A stretch of DNA of 40,012 nt. Source: SAR116 cluster bacterium MED-G06. Lineage in GTDB: Bacteria > Pseudomonadota > Alphaproteobacteria > Puniceispirillales > Puniceispirillaceae. The translations under genes and the position numbers were made by a program. Below the pieces are notes generated by a model. That model was not told the DNA's origin. It was given only the letters and a program-made list of their open reading frames with translations, and did not search any database. The first letter of the stretch is position 1, and every line of letters begins with the position of its first letter. Below are positions 37,808 through 40,012 of this stretch, one piece after another. The stretch covers positions 1 to 40,012 of the forward strand of contig NTKV01000005.1 in assembly GCA_002457745.1 (NCBI GenBank), read 5' to 3'.

Positions 37808-38541
37808 GACCGGCTCCCGCTGGCGGCTTGGCGAAGCAGCAGACTGGTGATCCGCCGTTCCGCCAGCAACGCTCTCATCCGCAGGATCACGATCACCGCG
37901 AAATAGAGATGCATGCCAGCCAGCATCAGCAGCAGCGGCACCAGCATGGTCTGGTCAATCGACACGCCACCGCTTCGCAGCAGACTGGCAGGTTGATGAA
38001 GCGTGTTCCACCAGTCGACCGAGAATTTCACGATCGGCACATTCACCAGTCCGACAAGTGCCAGCAGCGCTGCCGGGCGGCTGCCGCGCTCCGGCTGGTC
38101 GAATCCGTTGGCCAGGGCGATAACCCCGAGATAAAAGAAAAACAGGATCAGCATCGAGGTCAAACGTGCGTCCCAGACCCACCATGCGCCCCACATCGGC
38201 TTGCCCCAGAACGCGCCGGTGACTAGCGTCAGGAACGCGAACATCGCGCCCGCCGGGGCCATTGCCCGCAGCGCGATGTCGGCAAGAGGATGCCGCCACA
38301 CAACATAGAACAGTCCGCACAGCCCCAGCGCAACATAACCAAGCGTCGCCAGCCAGGCTGCCGGCACATGCACATACATGATCCGCACCGTGTCGCCCTG
38401 CTGGTAATCCGGCGGCGAGTCAAGGAGCCCGAAATAGAGACCGGCCGCAATCAACCCGCCTGCCAGCAGCGCGAGCGGCCAGAACAGGAAATCGGCGATC
38501 CGCATGAACCGTGTCGGATTGGCGAGATAGTCAAACATCAC
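37804..38541 (-). CDS. ccmC: Heme exporter protein CcmC
   Basis: QQGDTVRIMYVHVPAAWLATLGY and WGAWWVWDARLTSMLILFFFYLGVIAL tryptophan-rich WWD signature. Start GTG 38541 or ATG 38538. Confidence 0.97.
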   Translation of the reverse strand: MMFDYLANPTRFMRIADFLFWPLALLAGGLIAAGLYFGLLDSPPDYQQGDTVRIMYVHVPAAWLATLGYVALGLCGLFYVVWRHPLADIALRAMAPAGAMFAFLTLVTGAFWGKPMWGAWWVWDARLTSMLILFFFYLGVIALANGFDQPERGSRPAALLALVGLVNVPIVKFSVDWWNTLHQPASLLRSGGVSIDQTMLVPLLLMLAGMHLYFAVIVILRMRALLAERRITSLLLRQAASGSRS

Positions 38542-38595
38542 CGTCCCCTATAGCGCATTCGGGCTGGCGTGTGACAGGTGCATCACGCCGCACCA

Positions 38596-38685
38596 CATGC
38601 TTGTTCCCATGATGCTGGTTCCCATGATGCTGGTTCCCATGATGCTGGTTCCCATGATGCTGGTTCCCATGATGCTGGTTCCCAT
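38596..38685. repeat. 15-bp tandem repeat between ccmB and ccmC
   Basis: GATGCTGGTTCCCAT, five exact copies (38611-38685) plus one copy with two mismatches (38596-38610). Confidence 0.97.
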
Positions 38686-38700
38686 GGCAGGCGAAAACAT

Positions 38701-39375
38701 TCATCCGCCATTCTCCGATTCGCTTTCGGCAAGGGCCGCCGCGGTGATGAAGGGAGCGATCGCCAGCAGCACCGCCAGCACCGCGCCAAGAAGCATCAGA
38801 TGCGGGGTGATCACCCGCCCGTCCTCCGGCGTGGAGGCCAGTGCCCCGAAGATCAGAACCGGCATCGCCGGTGGCAGCACCAGCAGTGCCATCAACCCGC
38901 CGCCGCCACGCGCGCCCTCGGTCAGCGCCGCGCCGATCACGCCAAGAAGGGTCAGGGCCGCGGTACCGAGCACAAGTGCCAGCATCATCGGCACAAGTTG
39001 CCCCGGACCAAGATTGAGAAGCAGCGCCATCAATGGCGTCGCCACTATGATCGGCAGCGCCGACAGCACCCAGTGCCCGACCGCCTTGGCCAGCGCATAG
39101 ACCGGCAAGGGCATCGGTGACAGCGCCACCTGGTCAACCCATCCGCAGCGCACATCATCGGCGAAAATGCGGGTAAACCCGGCAAGGCTCGCCAGCATCG
39201 CCGCCACCCAGATGACAGGCACCGAAATGATCCGCAGCTGCACCGGGTCCGGCCCCAGCGCCAGAGGGAACAGGGTGATGATGATCAGAAAAAATCCCAG
39301 CACCACAAGCATGTCGCCGCGGCCGGCCCAGCCAAGCGACAGATCGCGCCGAAGCTGCAGCTCGAACGGCGTCAT
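38701..39375 (-). CDS. ccmB: Heme exporter protein CcmB
   Basis: ATG at 39375 gives MTPFELQLRRDLSLGWAGRGDMLVVLGFFLIIITLFPLALGPD; six-TM CcmB pattern, overlaps ccmA by 4 bp. Confidence 0.95.
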   Translation of the reverse strand: MTPFELQLRRDLSLGWAGRGDMLVVLGFFLIIITLFPLALGPDPVQLRIISVPVIWVAAMLASLAGFTRIFADDVRCGWVDQVALSPMPLPVYALAKAVGHWVLSALPIIVATPLMALLLNLGPGQLVPMMLALVLGTAALTLLGVIGAALTEGARGGGGLMALLVLPPAMPVLIFGALASTPEDGRVITPHLMLLGAVLAVLLAIAPFITAAALAESESENGG

Positions 39376-40010
39376 GACGCCGCCTCGAGGGTGAGGGCAC
39401 GTGGCTTGTGGCTGACGCCAAGGGGCAGATGCGTTGCCGCAAGCACCATGCCGCCGCCTTCGAGATGGCCGGAAATCAGGTCGTCCAGAGCGATGCTGGA
39501 GGCAGCGTCGAGTCCGGCATTCGGCTCGTCGAGAAGCCACAGCGCATAGGTCTGGCCAAGGGTCAGCCGCGCCAGCGCCACGCGCCGTCGCTGGCCGTGC
39601 GAGAGGTGACGGACCGGCAGCTCGGCAAAGCCGCGCGCCTGCATCCTGTCAAGCGCCCTGTCGATGGCTTCATCATCATCGACCAGGCCGTTCAGCCGTG
39701 CCCAGTCGCCGAGATTGCGCCGTCCGCTCAGCGCCGGGGACAGCCCGTCAGCATGGCCGATATACAGGATCGGCACATCGCATTCGATGTCGCCGGTGGC
39801 GGCGGGAAGCCGCCCGGCGATGGTCCGCAGAAGGGTGGATTTTCCGCTGCCGTTCGGGCCGCGAAGCAACACCACCTCGCCAGCCTGTATCGACAGTGAC
39901 AGCGCCGGCTGCACCAGCCGGCCGCCGCGCACCAGCGCAACGCCGTCGAGGCGCAGGCCTGCGGGCGGGGCGTCGGGATTGCGAGCTTTGGAGGACAGGG
40001 TGGCACTCAT
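39372..40010 (-). CDS. ccmA: Heme exporter ATP-binding protein CcmA
   Basis: Walker A LLRGPNGSGKSTLLRTIAG, signature LSHGQRRRVALARL, LLDEPNAGLDAAS. Confidence 0.96.
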   Translation of the reverse strand: MSATLSSKARNPDAPPAGLRLDGVALVRGGRLVQPALSLSIQAGEVVLLRGPNGSGKSTLLRTIAGRLPAATGDIECDVPILYIGHADGLSPALSGRRNLGDWARLNGLVDDDEAIDRALDRMQARGFAELPVRHLSHGQRRRVALARLTLGQTYALWLLDEPNAGLDAASSIALDDLISGHLEGGGMVLAATHLPLGVSHKPRALTLEAAS

Positions 40011-40012
40011 GT

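Noticed and set aside
38596-38685. CRISPR-like array
   Set aside because: 15-bp units are directly adjacent with no spacers; it is a simple tandem repeat.
38597-39100. Plus-strand MLVPM-repeat ORF opposite ccmB and the 15-bp repeat
   Set aside because: Any frame of a 15-bp repeat is open; the rest is antisense to ccmB. Only the minus-strand ORF is plausible in the transcript.

Overview
GC-rich, densely coding alphaproteobacterial chromosome segment. Gene content and order suggest a marine alphaproteobacterium, possibly SAR116-like; this is inference. From left to right the window holds: the 5' part of tldD (-); an aa3 cytochrome c oxidase operon (coxB, coxA, ctaB, small membrane ORF, ctaG, coxC, surf1); thrC and an M16 peptidase; yqgE; a DsbD/ScsB-like protein and a peroxiredoxin; rnhA-thrB-ispH; a small lipoprotein; the ATP synthase F0 operon (atpI-B-E-F'-F); smc; a DsbA-like protein; a DUF721 protein; mutY; purH-heparinase-rsmB; DUF1674 and DUF1491 proteins; dusA; yciB; a six-gene corrinoid/tetrahydrofolate one-carbon module; and ccmABCD. 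No mobile elements, rRNA, tRNA or CRISPR arrays were seen. The most interesting region is 31910-37636: a corrinoid protein, a DUF1638 protein, a 'virulence factor'-domain protein, a MetF-like reductase, a pterin-binding methyltransferase and a RamA/RACE-like ferredoxin-ASKHA activase. It looks like an aerobic corrinoid-dependent demethylation pathway, but no substrate-specific MttB-type methyltransferase is encoded in the window. Its internal 174-bp non-coding leader can form two stem-loops by hand folding. Other non-coding structure includes a 15-bp tandem repeat between ccmB and ccmC, an AT-rich inverted repeat upstream of coxB, and a tandem repeat in the atp leader. Family calls are from recognition of the translated sequence; no database search was run.
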